DNA from: DATAXV01 sp036272915
GTDB taxonomy: Bacteria > Chloroflexota > Dormibacteria > Dormibacterales > Dormibacteraceae
Length of the DNA stretch: 42,665 bases
Reading direction: 5' to 3'
NCBI GenBank assembly: GCA_036272915.1
Contig: DATAXV010000217.1
Span: 1-42,665 of the forward strand
Shown: positions 1 through 8,891 of the stretch, piece by piece
Numbering within the stretch: the stretch's first letter is position 1
Layout: the number at the start of each line of letters is the position of its first letter
Notes under the pieces: generated by a model
The model's database searches: none
Seen by the model: the letters and a program-made list of their open reading frames with translations, nothing else
What the model was told of the DNA's origin: nothing
Translations under genes and position numbers: made by a program

Positions 1-63
1 AGTGTCGATGTGCGGACGCTATCACACACCTCACTGTTTGTCAAGTTAATTTACGTGAAGGCC

Positions 64-3000
64 CTAAGGACTGTCGACGGGTGACGGCGGCTGCTTCGGG
101 CTCCGCCTGTTCCGGGTGCCGTTGCCCGCGGTGCCGCCACCAGGCGAGACCGTCGCGTCCAAAGTGAGTTGGAGAGGTTCCGTCGGCTCCGTCTTAGCGG
201 CAGCGCTCGAACGGCGTGTCCGCTTAGTGGCGCCGTTGCTCGCTGCGTCGGCGGCGGGAGTGTCGTCCTGCTGTGGCGAGGCCACCTGTTCCGCGGAGGC
301 ACGTGTGCGTCGCTTCGTCGCGGCAGGCTTACCCGTGTCATCCGAATCCGCCGCCCGACCGTTTGGCGACGCCGTCGCCCCATTCGAAGCGGACGTGGAC
401 GACCGGACGCGCCGGCGAGCGGGCGGCGTCTCGGACGCCGGCTCACTCGGCTGACCCTCACCTTCCACGGATGGCGACGGAGGCTCAGCGGCCTGGCTCG
501 CCGATGTCCCGGCCTCTCCTCTCTTTCGCCGAGCGGGCTTCGGTGCGACCTCGGCCGCAGATTCCGCCACAGATGGCTCTGCTGCCTCGACGGCCGGCTT
601 CTTGCGCCGGCTCGATGTCCGTGCGACCTCCGGGGCCGCCTCGATCACAGGAGCCTCCACGGATTCGGTGGGGGGCTTCGTGCGACGAGAGGGCCTGGGT
701 ACCGCCTCCACGGTGGGCGCCTGCGCCGACCGGGCGACCGCATTCCGGCGCGGGGTCGGCTCCGTTGCCGCTTCAGCTGCAGGGGATTCCGCCACTGGAG
801 CCTCCACAGGCTCGGCGGCCGCCTTCCTCCTGCGGGTCGGCTTCGGCGCCTCTTCGGCACCGGCGTCCACCACTCCCGCCCCTGCGGATTCGGCAGCAAC
901 CCTCCGGCGGCGGGTCGGCTTCGGCGTCACCTCCGCAACTGTCTCCGCCTCTGGTGCTTCCGCGGGCTCGGCAGCAACCTTCCCACGGCGGCTCGGCTTC
1001 GGCGCCACCTCTGCGGTGACCTCCACCGCCGGGGCTTCCGTGGGCTCGGCTGCAACCTTCCGGCGGCGGCTTGACCTCGGCACCGCCTCCGCAGCGGCCT
1101 CTACCGGCACTTCTGCAGGCCGCACCGCAGGCGCTTCCGTGGCCTCCGCAGCCGCAGCCGCTCTAGCTGAGGACCGGCTGCGACGGGACCTTCGCCTGGG
1201 CGGCGCCACCCGCGGCGCTTCCAGCTGCGGCTCCGGGGTACCAGCAGGCTGCGCCTCCTCGGCGTAGGCAGTTTCCAGCCCGCCGGCGGTGGGCGCCGGC
1301 TGCGTGTCCGCCGCTGGCGCCGGGACGGCTGCATCCTTGCGGTGCTTGCGCTTCCGGTGGGTGCGCTTGGGCCTCGAGAGCCGCTGGACCTGCGATCTGA
1401 TGCCGACTCGCTGACACGCCGTCACCACGGCGCCGACACCGGCGACGAGACCGTCCTCCCGTGCATGCGAGAAGAGCGGGGTGAACAGCTCGGGGGCACC
1501 GCCCATGACCGTCTTCGAGTCACCGACGATGACGAGCAACTTGCGAGCTCGGGAGATCGCGACGTTGACGCGGTTGGGGTCGTTCAGGAATCCGATCGCG
1601 GCGCGCTCGTTGGAACGCACGAGCGAGAGGATGACGACGTCGGACTCGCGGCCCTCGAAGGCGTCCACGGATTCGATGTCGTCAGGTGGGACGATCCCGC
1701 GGAGAGCCGTGACCAGGCGGTTCACCTGCGAGCTGTACATCGCGATGACGGCCACCTTGGCCTTGCGCACCCGCTTCCGGATGATCGTCGTGATGTCCTT
1801 GCAGAGCGCGACCTCGAACTCGTTCGCGACCGAGCGCTGGGCGTCGCGGTACTCCTCCTGAGCTCCGGTGTCGACCCACACCACCTCCCGGTCGAACGGC
1901 CAGGGGAGCGGCATCTTCTGGTGCGGAGCGTCGTGGGTCAGCTGCGAGTTGTAGAAGAGGTCGGACACGATGCGCCCGATCGGCTCGCGCATCCGGTACT
2001 GGCGGGGCAGCATGATCCGCGACGCGGCGGGGGCCTTGTCCCACATGTAGCCGTAGAAGCTGTCGTCGCGGACGACCCTGTCCAGCTCGCCCTGCACGTC
2101 GAAGGTGAGCGCAGCCTCCTCCATCACCGGTGGCAGCTGGTTGACGTCGCCGATCATCACCCATCGCTTGGCCAGCGGCATCAGCGCCAGCGCCTCGTTG
2201 GCGCGGACCTTGTTGGCCTCGTCGAGGATCAGCCAGTCGAACGTCCGGAAGCGTAGCCGGGAGTCGATCGCCAGCCTGTTGCAGGTGCCGGCGACGAGGT
2301 TGTACTCGTCGAGATCGTCCCCCTCGACCACGGTGTGACGCAGGCGTCGCGGCACCTTGCCCGGCTCCGCCACCCGAGCCTGACGCACGTGCGAGAAGCC
2401 GAGCAGCCGCTCCTGACCGGTGTCGACCGCGTCGTTGGAGTGGGAGGAGAGCAGGATCGTGGCCGACTTGTTGCGGCCGAGGATGCGCCGGATGGACTCG
2501 ACGATGGCGGTGGTCTTGCCCGTACCCGGCGGTCCCTGGATCATGTAGAGCTGCCCCGGGCGCATGCCCATCACCCTGGATACCGCCTCCGACTGCTCCT
2601 CGTTGGGGTCGGGCAGGTGATGCGCCCTCTTGCCGTCGAGGGGCGACCGGGGCGGGGATCCGAGCCAGGCGGGGTCGGCCAGCAGCGCCGCCAGGGCCCC
2701 GGTCCGGGGCGAGCCGATCTGCAGCTGCTTGATGACGGAGACCTGGGCGTCGAACATCTCGACGCTGGCGGTGGGCAGGACGACACCCTCGTCGGGGAGC
2801 GGGTCGTAGCGGCGGAAGCTGACCCAGAGGGTCGAGCCCTGCACGCGATCCACGCTCATGCCGCGGTACTCGGGGAAGCCGGCGGAACGCACCGTGAGCG
2901 AGTCGATGCCGCGGTAGACGCGGGCATCGCCGTTGAGGATGTCCAGCGCCGCCTTGACGTACTCGCCGCCGCGCAGGTCCTCCAGGCACTCGGGACACTG

Positions 3001-3600
3001 GGCGACGCCGTTCGAGGTCGGGATGATCTGCTCGCAGCGCGGGCACTCCACCCACTGCTCGACCGCCTCGTATCGCCGGATCGCGGCCTCGGCGAGCTTC
3101 TCCCTGTAATCGCGAAGGTGCTCGATGAAGCGGCGGGTCGGCTCGAGGATGGGAGCCTGGCGTCCGCGCTCGCGAAGGCTCAGCGCGGTGAACCCCTCGA
3201 GATCGCCGTCCCACTGGTCGACCAGCTCGAGATCGCGGTAGCTGAGTCGGAAGCGGGACCGCTCGGGAACGTATTCGCTCTCGAGTTGCTGGATCTCCGT
3301 GATCTCGAGAGCGAGACCGGAGCGAGTGCGGCCGAGACGGCCGGTGATCAGAGTCTGATCGACCTGCCCGACAAACTCGATCGGGCGGTCGGGCCGGCCC
3401 ACGTTATATGAGCCATCTATCTCCCCCCGTTCCTGCAACACCTCCCTGAGCCAGTCCTGACCCCCTGGTATGAAGGCTAGCTTGGCCGCGGCCGGGCTGT
3501 GGGGACGTACCCGTATGCCCAGTCGGCCTGCCTGAACCTCCTCTCCAGGGATGTCCGGATTCCAGAGCGGGAGGACGTCGCCGGGGTAGATCGCGTTCAT
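64..3600 (-). CDS. SF1 DNA/RNA helicase (AAA_11/AAA_12, DNA2/NAM7-like) with repetitive basic C-terminal tail
   Basis: Predicted ATP-dependent nucleic-acid helicase of 1178 aa, cytoplasmic. The motifs are in the usual superfamily 1B order: Walker A GPPGTGKT at 356-363, Walker B LDEAN near 459-463, GDVNQLPP at 484-491, RQYRM at 533-537, DAFEGRESD at 646-654 and NVAISRAR at 679-686. A probable zinc ribbon precedes the core (C186, C189, C202, C205). After about residue 745 the protein changes to a low-complexity Ala/Pro/Glu/Arg tail with about eight diverged copies of a unit built around PKPxRRRK, ending near 1178. The core matches Upf1/DNA2-type helicases. The tail is unusual and is inferred to bind nucleic acid by charge. 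The ATG directly follows a small hairpin and has no Shine-Dalgarno sequence. The function of the helicase is not known from context. Confidence 0.92.
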   Translation of the reverse strand: MNAIYPGDVLPLWNPDIPGEEVQAGRLGIRVRPHSPAAAKLAFIPGGQDWLREVLQERGEIDGSYNVGRPDRPIEFVGQVDQTLITGRLGRTRSGLALEITEIQQLESEYVPERSRFRLSYRDLELVDQWDGDLEGFTALSLRERGRQAPILEPTRRFIEHLRDYREKLAEAAIRRYEAVEQWVECPRCEQIIPTSNGVAQCPECLEDLRGGEYVKAALDILNGDARVYRGIDSLTVRSAGFPEYRGMSVDRVQGSTLWVSFRRYDPLPDEGVVLPTASVEMFDAQVSVIKQLQIGSPRTGALAALLADPAWLGSPPRSPLDGKRAHHLPDPNEEQSEAVSRVMGMRPGQLYMIQGPPGTGKTTAIVESIRRILGRNKSATILLSSHSNDAVDTGQERLLGFSHVRQARVAEPGKVPRRLRHTVVEGDDLDEYNLVAGTCNRLAIDSRLRFRTFDWLILDEANKVRANEALALMPLAKRWVMIGDVNQLPPVMEEAALTFDVQGELDRVVRDDSFYGYMWDKAPAASRIMLPRQYRMREPIGRIVSDLFYNSQLTHDAPHQKMPLPWPFDREVVWVDTGAQEEYRDAQRSVANEFEVALCKDITTIIRKRVRKAKVAVIAMYSSQVNRLVTALRGIVPPDDIESVDAFEGRESDVVILSLVRSNERAAIGFLNDPNRVNVAISRARKLLVIVGDSKTVMGGAPELFTPLFSHAREDGLVAGVGAVVTACQRVGIRSQVQRLSRPKRTHRKRKHRKDAAVPAPAADTQPAPTAGGLETAYAEEAQPAGTPEPQLEAPRVAPPRRRSRRSRSSARAAAAAEATEAPAVRPAEVPVEAAAEAVPRSSRRRKVAAEPTEAPAVEVTAEVAPKPSRRGKVAAEPAEAPEAETVAEVTPKPTRRRRVAAESAGAGVVDAGAEEAPKPTRRRKAAAEPVEAPVAESPAAEAATEPTPRRNAVARSAQAPTVEAVPRPSRRTKPPTESVEAPVIEAAPEVARTSSRRKKPAVEAAEPSVAESAAEVAPKPARRKRGEAGTSASQAAEPPSPSVEGEGQPSEPASETPPARRRVRSSTSASNGATASPNGRAADSDDTGKPAATKRRTRASAEQVASPQQDDTPAADAASNGATKRTRRSSAAAKTEPTEPLQLTLDATVSPGGGTAGNGTRNRRSPKQPPSPVDSP

Positions 3601-3617
3601 GTGGCTAGATCAGCCAC
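3601..3617 (-). promoter_or_regulatory. Inverted repeat abutting the helicase start codon
   Basis: Arms GTGGCT (3601-3606) and AGCCAC (3612-3617) are separated by 5 nt and directly touch the ATG at 3600-3598. It could be an operator or an mRNA hairpin. No ribosome binding site is visible between it and the ATG. Confidence 0.4.
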
Positions 3618-3660
3618 GGGTGTGGCAGCTACGAAGATTGGAATCAAGATCCACTCAGTG

Positions 3661-3680
3661 GGGCTCGTCGCACCGAGCCC
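3661..3680. terminator. Hairpin in the MFS-helicase intergenic region
   Basis: Arms GGGCTCG and CGAGCCC (7 bp) with a 6-nt loop. Read on the plus strand it is followed by a pyrimidine run (TTCCCTTT), but no plus-strand gene lies upstream. Read on the minus strand it lies about 100 nt after the MFS stop without a U-run, so it could be a U-less terminator. A 5-bp palindrome (CCACT/AGTGG, 3651-3661) touches it. Confidence 0.35.
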
Positions 3681-3745
3681 TTCCCTTTAATGGCGCATAT
3701 GCTCGTGCAGCGCGCCTGCAACGTCACGGACTACGCACAGTTGTA

Positions 3746-3762
3746 CCACGTTGAGCACGTGG
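3746..3762 (-). terminator. Candidate hairpin terminator after the MFS gene
   Basis: Arms CCACGT (3746-3751) and ACGTGG (3757-3762) with a 5-nt loop, 15 nt past the MFS stop codon on the minus strand. There is no U-tract, so termination is an inference from position. Confidence 0.35.
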
Positions 3763-3777
3763 AACGCGGTTGAGATG

Positions 3778-4980
3778 TCATTCCGGAAGCGGCTCGGCTC
3801 TCGTCTCCGCCAGGAGAAGCAGCAGCAGAGCGGCGATGAGCGGTGCCACGACACACAGAACCAGGGTGTGTCCGAGGCCGAGCATCGGTGACAGAAGGCC
3901 GACCAGCTGGAGTCCGGCGACGCCCCCGGCGGAACCGGCGACGGAGTTCGCCGCCTCGGCGGTCGCCCTGGCCCGGGTCGGGAACAGCTCGCCGTACCAG
4001 GCCCCGATGACAGGGGACGAGGCGCTGGCGATGATGCTCCAGACCACGTTGCCCACCCAGTAGAGGACGACCCCGCCGAGGAACGTGGCCCCGGCGGCGA
4101 TGGCCGTGGCCAGGCCCAGCCCGACGGCCAGCCAGCGCCTGCCCCAGCGGTCGGAGAGGCGGCCGCCGACGACGAAGGCGGGGACGGAGAGGACGCCGGC
4201 GACGACGATCACCGCCGAACGGGCGGCGGCGGAGAGCCCGATGTGGGCGCCGAAGAGAACGGTGAAGCTGCCCGCCGGCTGGAAGAAGAGGGAGCCGAAG
4301 AGGGCCACCGCCATCGTCACCAGGATCCGCTTGCGCCAGCGGCTCTCGAAGAACAGCACGCGCAGCGAGAGCTTGTCGTGATGCGCCGTCCGCCAGGCCA
4401 CGCTCTCCTGGAGCCGCCAGGCGAGGATGGCCAGGCCGATCAGGCCGGCGCCTCCGATCAGGTAGAGCGCCCGCCAGTCCGGGGTCAGGAGCGGCCAGAG
4501 GATGGTGGTCAGGCCGGTGCCGAGACCGGCGGCGATGGTGAGGACGGAGACGCTCAGGCCGCGCAGCTCGGAGGGCACCTCCTCGACGACGAGGGTGAGG
4601 GCGACGCCGCCGGCGGTGGTCTCGCAGCAGGAGCCGAGGGTCCGGATCAGGGTCAGGCCGACCAGGCTCGGCGCGAACCCGGCGGCGAGGTTGGTGACGG
4701 CCACGCCGAGGATGGCGAAGAGTAGCATCCGCCGTCTTCCGACGCGGTCGGCCAGCATCGAGAGGGGCAGGCCGAGGAGCGCGCCGACGGCGACCACCGA
4801 GGCCATGTCGGTGAGCGCCGGGACGGCGGCGTGGAACTGGTGCGCGACGGTCGGCAGCGCCAGCCAGAGGGTCTGCGAATCGAAGTTGACGAAGAAGAGC
4901 GCGATCGCGCCCAGCGCCAGCACCTCGGCGCCCCTCCGTCCCAGCAGATGCAGGCCCAGCGACCGGGCCACTCGACTCAA
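3778..4980 (-). CDS. Major facilitator superfamily transporter
   Basis: Polytopic inner-membrane transporter of about 400 aa with roughly 12 hydrophobic segments. The cytoplasmic MFS loop signature is visible (ADRVGRRR after the second helix, with a second copy near GRLSDRWGRRW in the other half), together with LIRTLGSCCE in the region of helix 4. The substrate cannot be told. The open frame runs further upstream, but that part lies over the C-terminus of the neighbouring protease and is Arg/Pro-rich, so I place the start at TTG 4980, which overlaps the protease stop as TTGA. GTG 4971 is the alternative. The overlap implies translational coupling with the CPBP protease gene. Confidence 0.85.
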   Translation of the reverse strand: MSRVARSLGLHLLGRRGAEVLALGAIALFFVNFDSQTLWLALPTVAHQFHAAVPALTDMASVVAVGALLGLPLSMLADRVGRRRMLLFAILGVAVTNLAAGFAPSLVGLTLIRTLGSCCETTAGGVALTLVVEEVPSELRGLSVSVLTIAAGLGTGLTTILWPLLTPDWRALYLIGGAGLIGLAILAWRLQESVAWRTAHHDKLSLRVLFFESRWRKRILVTMAVALFGSLFFQPAGSFTVLFGAHIGLSAAARSAVIVVAGVLSVPAFVVGGRLSDRWGRRWLAVGLGLATAIAAGATFLGGVVLYWVGNVVWSIIASASSPVIGAWYGELFPTRARATAEAANSVAGSAGGVAGLQLVGLLSPMLGLGHTLVLCVVAPLIAALLLLLLAETRAEPLPE

Positions 4981-5624
4981 AGCAACCGCAATTTTCGCAG
5001 GACCCAGGGGCCCGGTCCGAGGAAGCCGCAGGTCGCGCCGGCATGGGCGAGGGTGATGGCCAGCAGCGACGGGCGGCCGGGCAGCCACCGGTAGGCGGCG
5101 GCGGCCGGCACCCCGATCAGGGAGGTGGCCAGCACCTCCGGCCAGGGCCAGCGGCCGAGGCGGTGGTAGAGCACGTAGGGGACGAGCCCGGCGACGAGGC
5201 CCGCGGAGCCTCCCCACCGCGCGCCGACGCCACCCTGCAGCAGTCCACGGAAGAAGGCCTCCTCGACGGGCGCGTTGAGCAGGTAGTAGGCGCCCTGCAG
5301 CACGGCGTCGGCGCGGCCGGCGGGAACCACGGCCACGCCCCGGTCCCGGCTCAGACGGAGGCGGATGGCGGCGGCGGCGGCGAAGGAGAGGACGCCGCCG
5401 GCGACGCCGAGCGTGAGCTGCATGCCGGGACGCTCACCGACGGACAGGCCCAGCCAGCGCGGGCGGCGGAGCGCCCAGGTGCCCGCCACGGCCAGCGAGA
5501 AGGGGAGCAGGCGCATGGCCACATCCCTTCGCATCCACCCCAGGCTGTCCCGGGGCCGCGTGTACAGGAAGCGGACCGGGGGGCGCTCCGGGACGGTGAT
5601 CGGGAGGGTACTGTTTGGCTGCAT
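4977..5624 (-). CDS. CPBP family intramembrane glutamic endopeptidase
   Basis: A 215-aa multi-pass membrane protein of the CAAX-protease/bacteriocin-processing (Abi) family. The hallmark EExxxR is present (E121, E122, R126, in VEEAFFRG), with His in LYHR (H154) and TLAHAG (H194), all predicted active-site residues within the membrane. The ATG at 5624 is preceded by GGAGA at good spacing. It is the first gene of a two-gene minus-strand unit with the MFS transporter (TTGA overlap). It lies divergently, 75 bp from the helicase-nuclease operon. Members process or degrade membrane peptides; its own substrate is unknown. Confidence 0.85.
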   Translation of the reverse strand: MQPNSTLPITVPERPPVRFLYTRPRDSLGWMRRDVAMRLLPFSLAVAGTWALRRPRWLGLSVGERPGMQLTLGVAGGVLSFAAAAAIRLRLSRDRGVAVVPAGRADAVLQGAYYLLNAPVEEAFFRGLLQGGVGARWGGSAGLVAGLVPYVLYHRLGRWPWPEVLATSLIGVPAAAAYRWLPGRPSLLAITLAHAGATCGFLGPGPWVLRKLRLL

Positions 5625-5699
5625 GATTCTCCGGATGCCCAGCGAGGGGGCGTGCCTTGCTTGTGAATCGCCGCCGAGCGTAGAACAATCGTTTCGTAG

Positions 5700-8600
5700 A
5701 TGAACTCGCGACCGACGGCTGAGGACCTGGATCGACCCCTTCGCGTGCTGGCCGGACCGGGTGCGGGCAAGACCCAGCTCCTGGTCGACCTCTACGCCGA
5801 TCTGGTGCGGGGTGGACACGCGAGCCGGAGCCAGATCCTGGTGCTCACATTCTCCAACGCCGCCGCCGAGGAGCTCGGTCGCCGAATTGACGAGCTTCTC
5901 CGCGACTCCTACGACCAGGCCTGGGTCAGCACCTTCCACAGCTTCTGTCTCCGCCTCCTCCGCGACCACCGGCCGGGCCTGTCCCTGCTCATGAGCGGCT
6001 TCCAGGAGCGGGTGGCGATGGCCCGCGTACTCCGAGAGTGCGGCGACGACGTGCTCGGCGAACTCGGCCCGCTTCGCCGCAGCGCCGGGCTGGCCATGGA
6101 CGCCCTCTCCTTCATCGCCCTCCTCAAGCAGAACCGCGTCCACCCCTCCGAGCTGGCGCTGCTCACCGAGATCGACGGCAGCCCCCGGCTGCGCGCCCTG
6201 GGACGGATCTACGGGGCCTATCAGGACCGGCTCGAGGAGGCCGGGCTGCAGGACTTCCGCGATCTCGTCAACGACGCCATCGCCCTGCTCGAGGCGCGTC
6301 CGGACGTGCTGCGGCTGCTGCGCGAGCGCTTCCGCTACGTCCTCGTCGACGAGTTTCAGGACGTCGACCCCGCCCAGTTCGATCTCCTCCGGCTGGTCGC
6401 CGCCCCGGGCGCCGGTCCCCGGCTGCTGGTCGCCGGCGATCCGGATCAGTCGATCTACGGCTTCCGGGGCACGCTCCCGCGCCTCTTCAGCGAGGAGTTC
6501 TGCTTCGTCTACGGCGACCGCAGCCTCGTCATCGAGCAGAGCCACCGATGCCCGCCCGCGCTGCTCGAGGCCGGCCGCCGGGTCCTCGAGCGGTCGACCC
6601 AGACCGAGGCGCTGGACGAGGATCGCCTGCGCTGGCTGCGCAGCGCCAGCGGCGTCGACGAGGCGACCGCCGTGGCCAGGGAGATCCAGCGCCTGCGGCT
6701 GGAGCGGCCCGGCATCCGGTGGAGCCGGATCGCGGTCCTGCTCCGCTCGACCACGGCGCAGGCCGCCCCCTTCGAGCACGCGATGCGCGCGCACGGCGTC
6801 CCCGCCGAGGTCCGGGGAACCGGCGGCCTGCACCGCAACGAGGTGGTCCGATTCCTGCTCGCCTACCTCCGCGCCCTGAACGATGCCGACGCCGACGGCG
6901 CCCTCGAGCAGGCGCTGAGCTCGGGTCTGGCCGGCATCGGACCGAGGGCGACCGGCCGGCTTCGCCGCCACGGGCTCGAGGAGGGCCGCGCCTTCGCCAA
7001 GGTCGTCCGCCGCCTCGTGCACTGGCTGGCCGGCCAGGACCCGCAGGCCTATCCCCTGCCCTGGCCGGCGCCCGAGCCGGCCCCTGACCAGGACGGCGGC
7101 CGGCCCCCCGACCCCGGGCCCGACTACGCGCAGTACCTGACCGACGACGAGCGGCGGGCGATCCACGGTGCGGTGACCTCGTTCACGCGACTCCGCCGGC
7201 GCGCCCGCGGCCTGTCCGTCCAGGCGCTCGCCTACGCGGTGCTGCTCGAGATCGGGGTGCTGCGGCGCCTGGTCGAGCTTCCCCTCAGCGACGAGGACGG
7301 CGAGCGCGCCCGCGGCGACCTGCGCGCGGCGATGGGGGCGATCGCCGACCTGGAGGCGGTCTGGACCCGCCTTCACGGCGAGGCCCCGACCCTGGCCGAC
7401 GTGATCGACGACCTCGAGGGCTGGCTGGGGCTGGCGCTGGACGAGACCGACCCGGCGCCCGCGGCGCGGGACGCCGTCCAGATCATGACCGTGCACCAGG
7501 CCAAGGGCCTCGAGTTCGAGGTCGTGTTCCTCAGTGGCTTCGCGCGCGGCCTCTTCCCGCTCGCGGCCCGCACCCAGGCGCTGCTCGAGCCGGAGGACCA
7601 GGCCTGGCTGATGCGGAACCTGGCCGGCTTCCGCCCCTCCTGGCCCGACGACGCCGAGGCGCAGCTGGCCGAGGAGGCCCGCGTCGCCTACGTCGGCATC
7701 ACCCGGGCTCGGGAGCGCCTCTACCTCACCGCCGCCGACCGGTACGACGAGCCGGCGGGCCTCTCCCCCTTCGCCGAGCGCATCCGGACCGAGCCGCCGG
7801 AGACGCTCCCGACGGTGGCGGCCACGACCGCCGACGACGTGCTCAGCCTCGAGGAGGCCGAGACGCTGCTCGCCGGGAGGACCCTCGACGGGGTGATGCG
7901 TGAGCGCCTGCTCGCCCTCGGCGTCGACCTCGCCTGGACGGCCGACCCGCTGTCCGGGCAGCCCTACCGGCCCTACCTCGAGCGCGCCGTCGGGGTCGAC
8001 CCCGGACACTTCAGCCCGACCTCGCTCAACGACTACCTGAAGTGCCCGCGGCTGTACTTCTACAACGACCACCCCGGCATCGCCGCTCCCTCCCGCACGG
8101 TGGAGCTGGAGCGCGGCAGCTTCCTGCACAAGGTGCTGGAGGAGTTCCACGAGCACGAGGGCGAGTGGCGGGAGGGCACCGTCGACGAGCAGCGGACATG
8201 GCTGGTCAACGAGCTGGAGTCGGTCCTCGGCGACTACCTGGACCAGGTCGAGAACGTCCTCGACCGGCGGGTCGAGGAGCGCGAGGTCCGCCGGATCCTG
8301 GAGAACTACATCCAGTTCACGACGCGGGGCCAGCCGATCCGCCGGCTGGGCACGCTCACCACCGAGCGCAAGTTCTTCCTCGACGTCGACGGCGCCGAGG
8401 TCAGGGGCAAGATCGACCGCATCATCGACACCGGCGGCGGGACCTGCGAGGTGGTCGACTACAAGACGGGCCGCGGCTACGGCATCCAGAAGACGTACGA
8501 GCGCTACTTCGGTCCGCAGCTCTCCGACGTGCAGCTGATCATGTACCAGCTGGCCTGCCGCGAGGGGAAGGACGAGGAGGGCAGGGCCCTCGGCCTGGAG

Positions 8601-8891
8601 CCGCGCTACCTCTCCCTCTGGTACCCGAAGGACGTCGTCTACAACTCGATCCGGCAGTCGCTGTTCCCGGTCGGGGACCCGACGCCGGGCGTTCCCGAGC
8701 GCGCCCAGCACCCGATCTCCGAGGCCGACCTGCAGCGCGGACGGGACCGGGTGACCGAGGCGATCCGCCGCATCCGAGCCGGCGACTTCACCCCCGAGCC
8801 GCGGGCCGACGTGATCGGCACCTGCACCAGCTGGTTCGGCTGCCCCCACCAGTCCGTCTGTCCGTTCGGGGGCACCAACCGCGATGACTGA
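5700..8891 (+). CDS. UvrD-like helicase fused to RecB-type nuclease with Fe-S cysteines (AdnAB/AddAB-like subunit 1)
   Basis: A 1063-aa protein combining an SF1A helicase and a C-terminal PD-(D/E)XK nuclease. Helicase motifs: GPGAGKT 19-25, VDEFQD 216-221, GDPDQSIYGFRG from 247, TVHQAKGLEFE from 597 and VAYVGITRARERL from 662. Nuclease: D906 and D920-x-K922 (VVDYKTG). Four cysteines (C782, C1042, C1048, C1054) have the spacing of an AddB/Cas4-type 4Fe-4S nuclease. It lacks the usual Q-motif ahead of Walker A. It overlaps the next helicase-nuclease by 8 bp. The pair is inferred to be a heterodimer that resects DNA double-strand breaks before RecA loading. I cannot say which of AdnA or AdnB it corresponds to. 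No Shine-Dalgarno sequence precedes the ATG. Confidence 0.93.
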   Translation: MNSRPTAEDLDRPLRVLAGPGAGKTQLLVDLYADLVRGGHASRSQILVLTFSNAAAEELGRRIDELLRDSYDQAWVSTFHSFCLRLLRDHRPGLSLLMSGFQERVAMARVLRECGDDVLGELGPLRRSAGLAMDALSFIALLKQNRVHPSELALLTEIDGSPRLRALGRIYGAYQDRLEEAGLQDFRDLVNDAIALLEARPDVLRLLRERFRYVLVDEFQDVDPAQFDLLRLVAAPGAGPRLLVAGDPDQSIYGFRGTLPRLFSEEFCFVYGDRSLVIEQSHRCPPALLEAGRRVLERSTQTEALDEDRLRWLRSASGVDEATAVAREIQRLRLERPGIRWSRIAVLLRSTTAQAAPFEHAMRAHGVPAEVRGTGGLHRNEVVRFLLAYLRALNDADADGALEQALSSGLAGIGPRATGRLRRHGLEEGRAFAKVVRRLVHWLAGQDPQAYPLPWPAPEPAPDQDGGRPPDPGPDYAQYLTDDERRAIHGAVTSFTRLRRRARGLSVQALAYAVLLEIGVLRRLVELPLSDEDGERARGDLRAAMGAIADLEAVWTRLHGEAPTLADVIDDLEGWLGLALDETDPAPAARDAVQIMTVHQAKGLEFEVVFLSGFARGLFPLAARTQALLEPEDQAWLMRNLAGFRPSWPDDAEAQLAEEARVAYVGITRARERLYLTAADRYDEPAGLSPFAERIRTEPPETLPTVAATTADDVLSLEEAETLLAGRTLDGVMRERLLALGVDLAWTADPLSGQPYRPYLERAVGVDPGHFSPTSLNDYLKCPRLYFYNDHPGIAAPSRTVELERGSFLHKVLEEFHEHEGEWREGTVDEQRTWLVNELESVLGDYLDQVENVLDRRVEEREVRRILENYIQFTTRGQPIRRLGTLTTERKFFLDVDGAEVRGKIDRIIDTGGGTCEVVDYKTGRGYGIQKTYERYFGPQLSDVQLIMYQLACREGKDEEGRALGLEPRYLSLWYPKDVVYNSIRQSLFPVGDPTPGVPERAQHPISEADLQRGRDRVTEAIRRIRAGDFTPEPRADVIGTCTSWFGCPHQSVCPFGGTNRDD

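Noticed and set aside
480..1260. Short-period tandem DNA repeat or CRISPR-like pattern
   Set aside because: The periodicity is explained by the protein-level repeats of the helicase tail. The units are diverged and have no conserved repeat/spacer structure.
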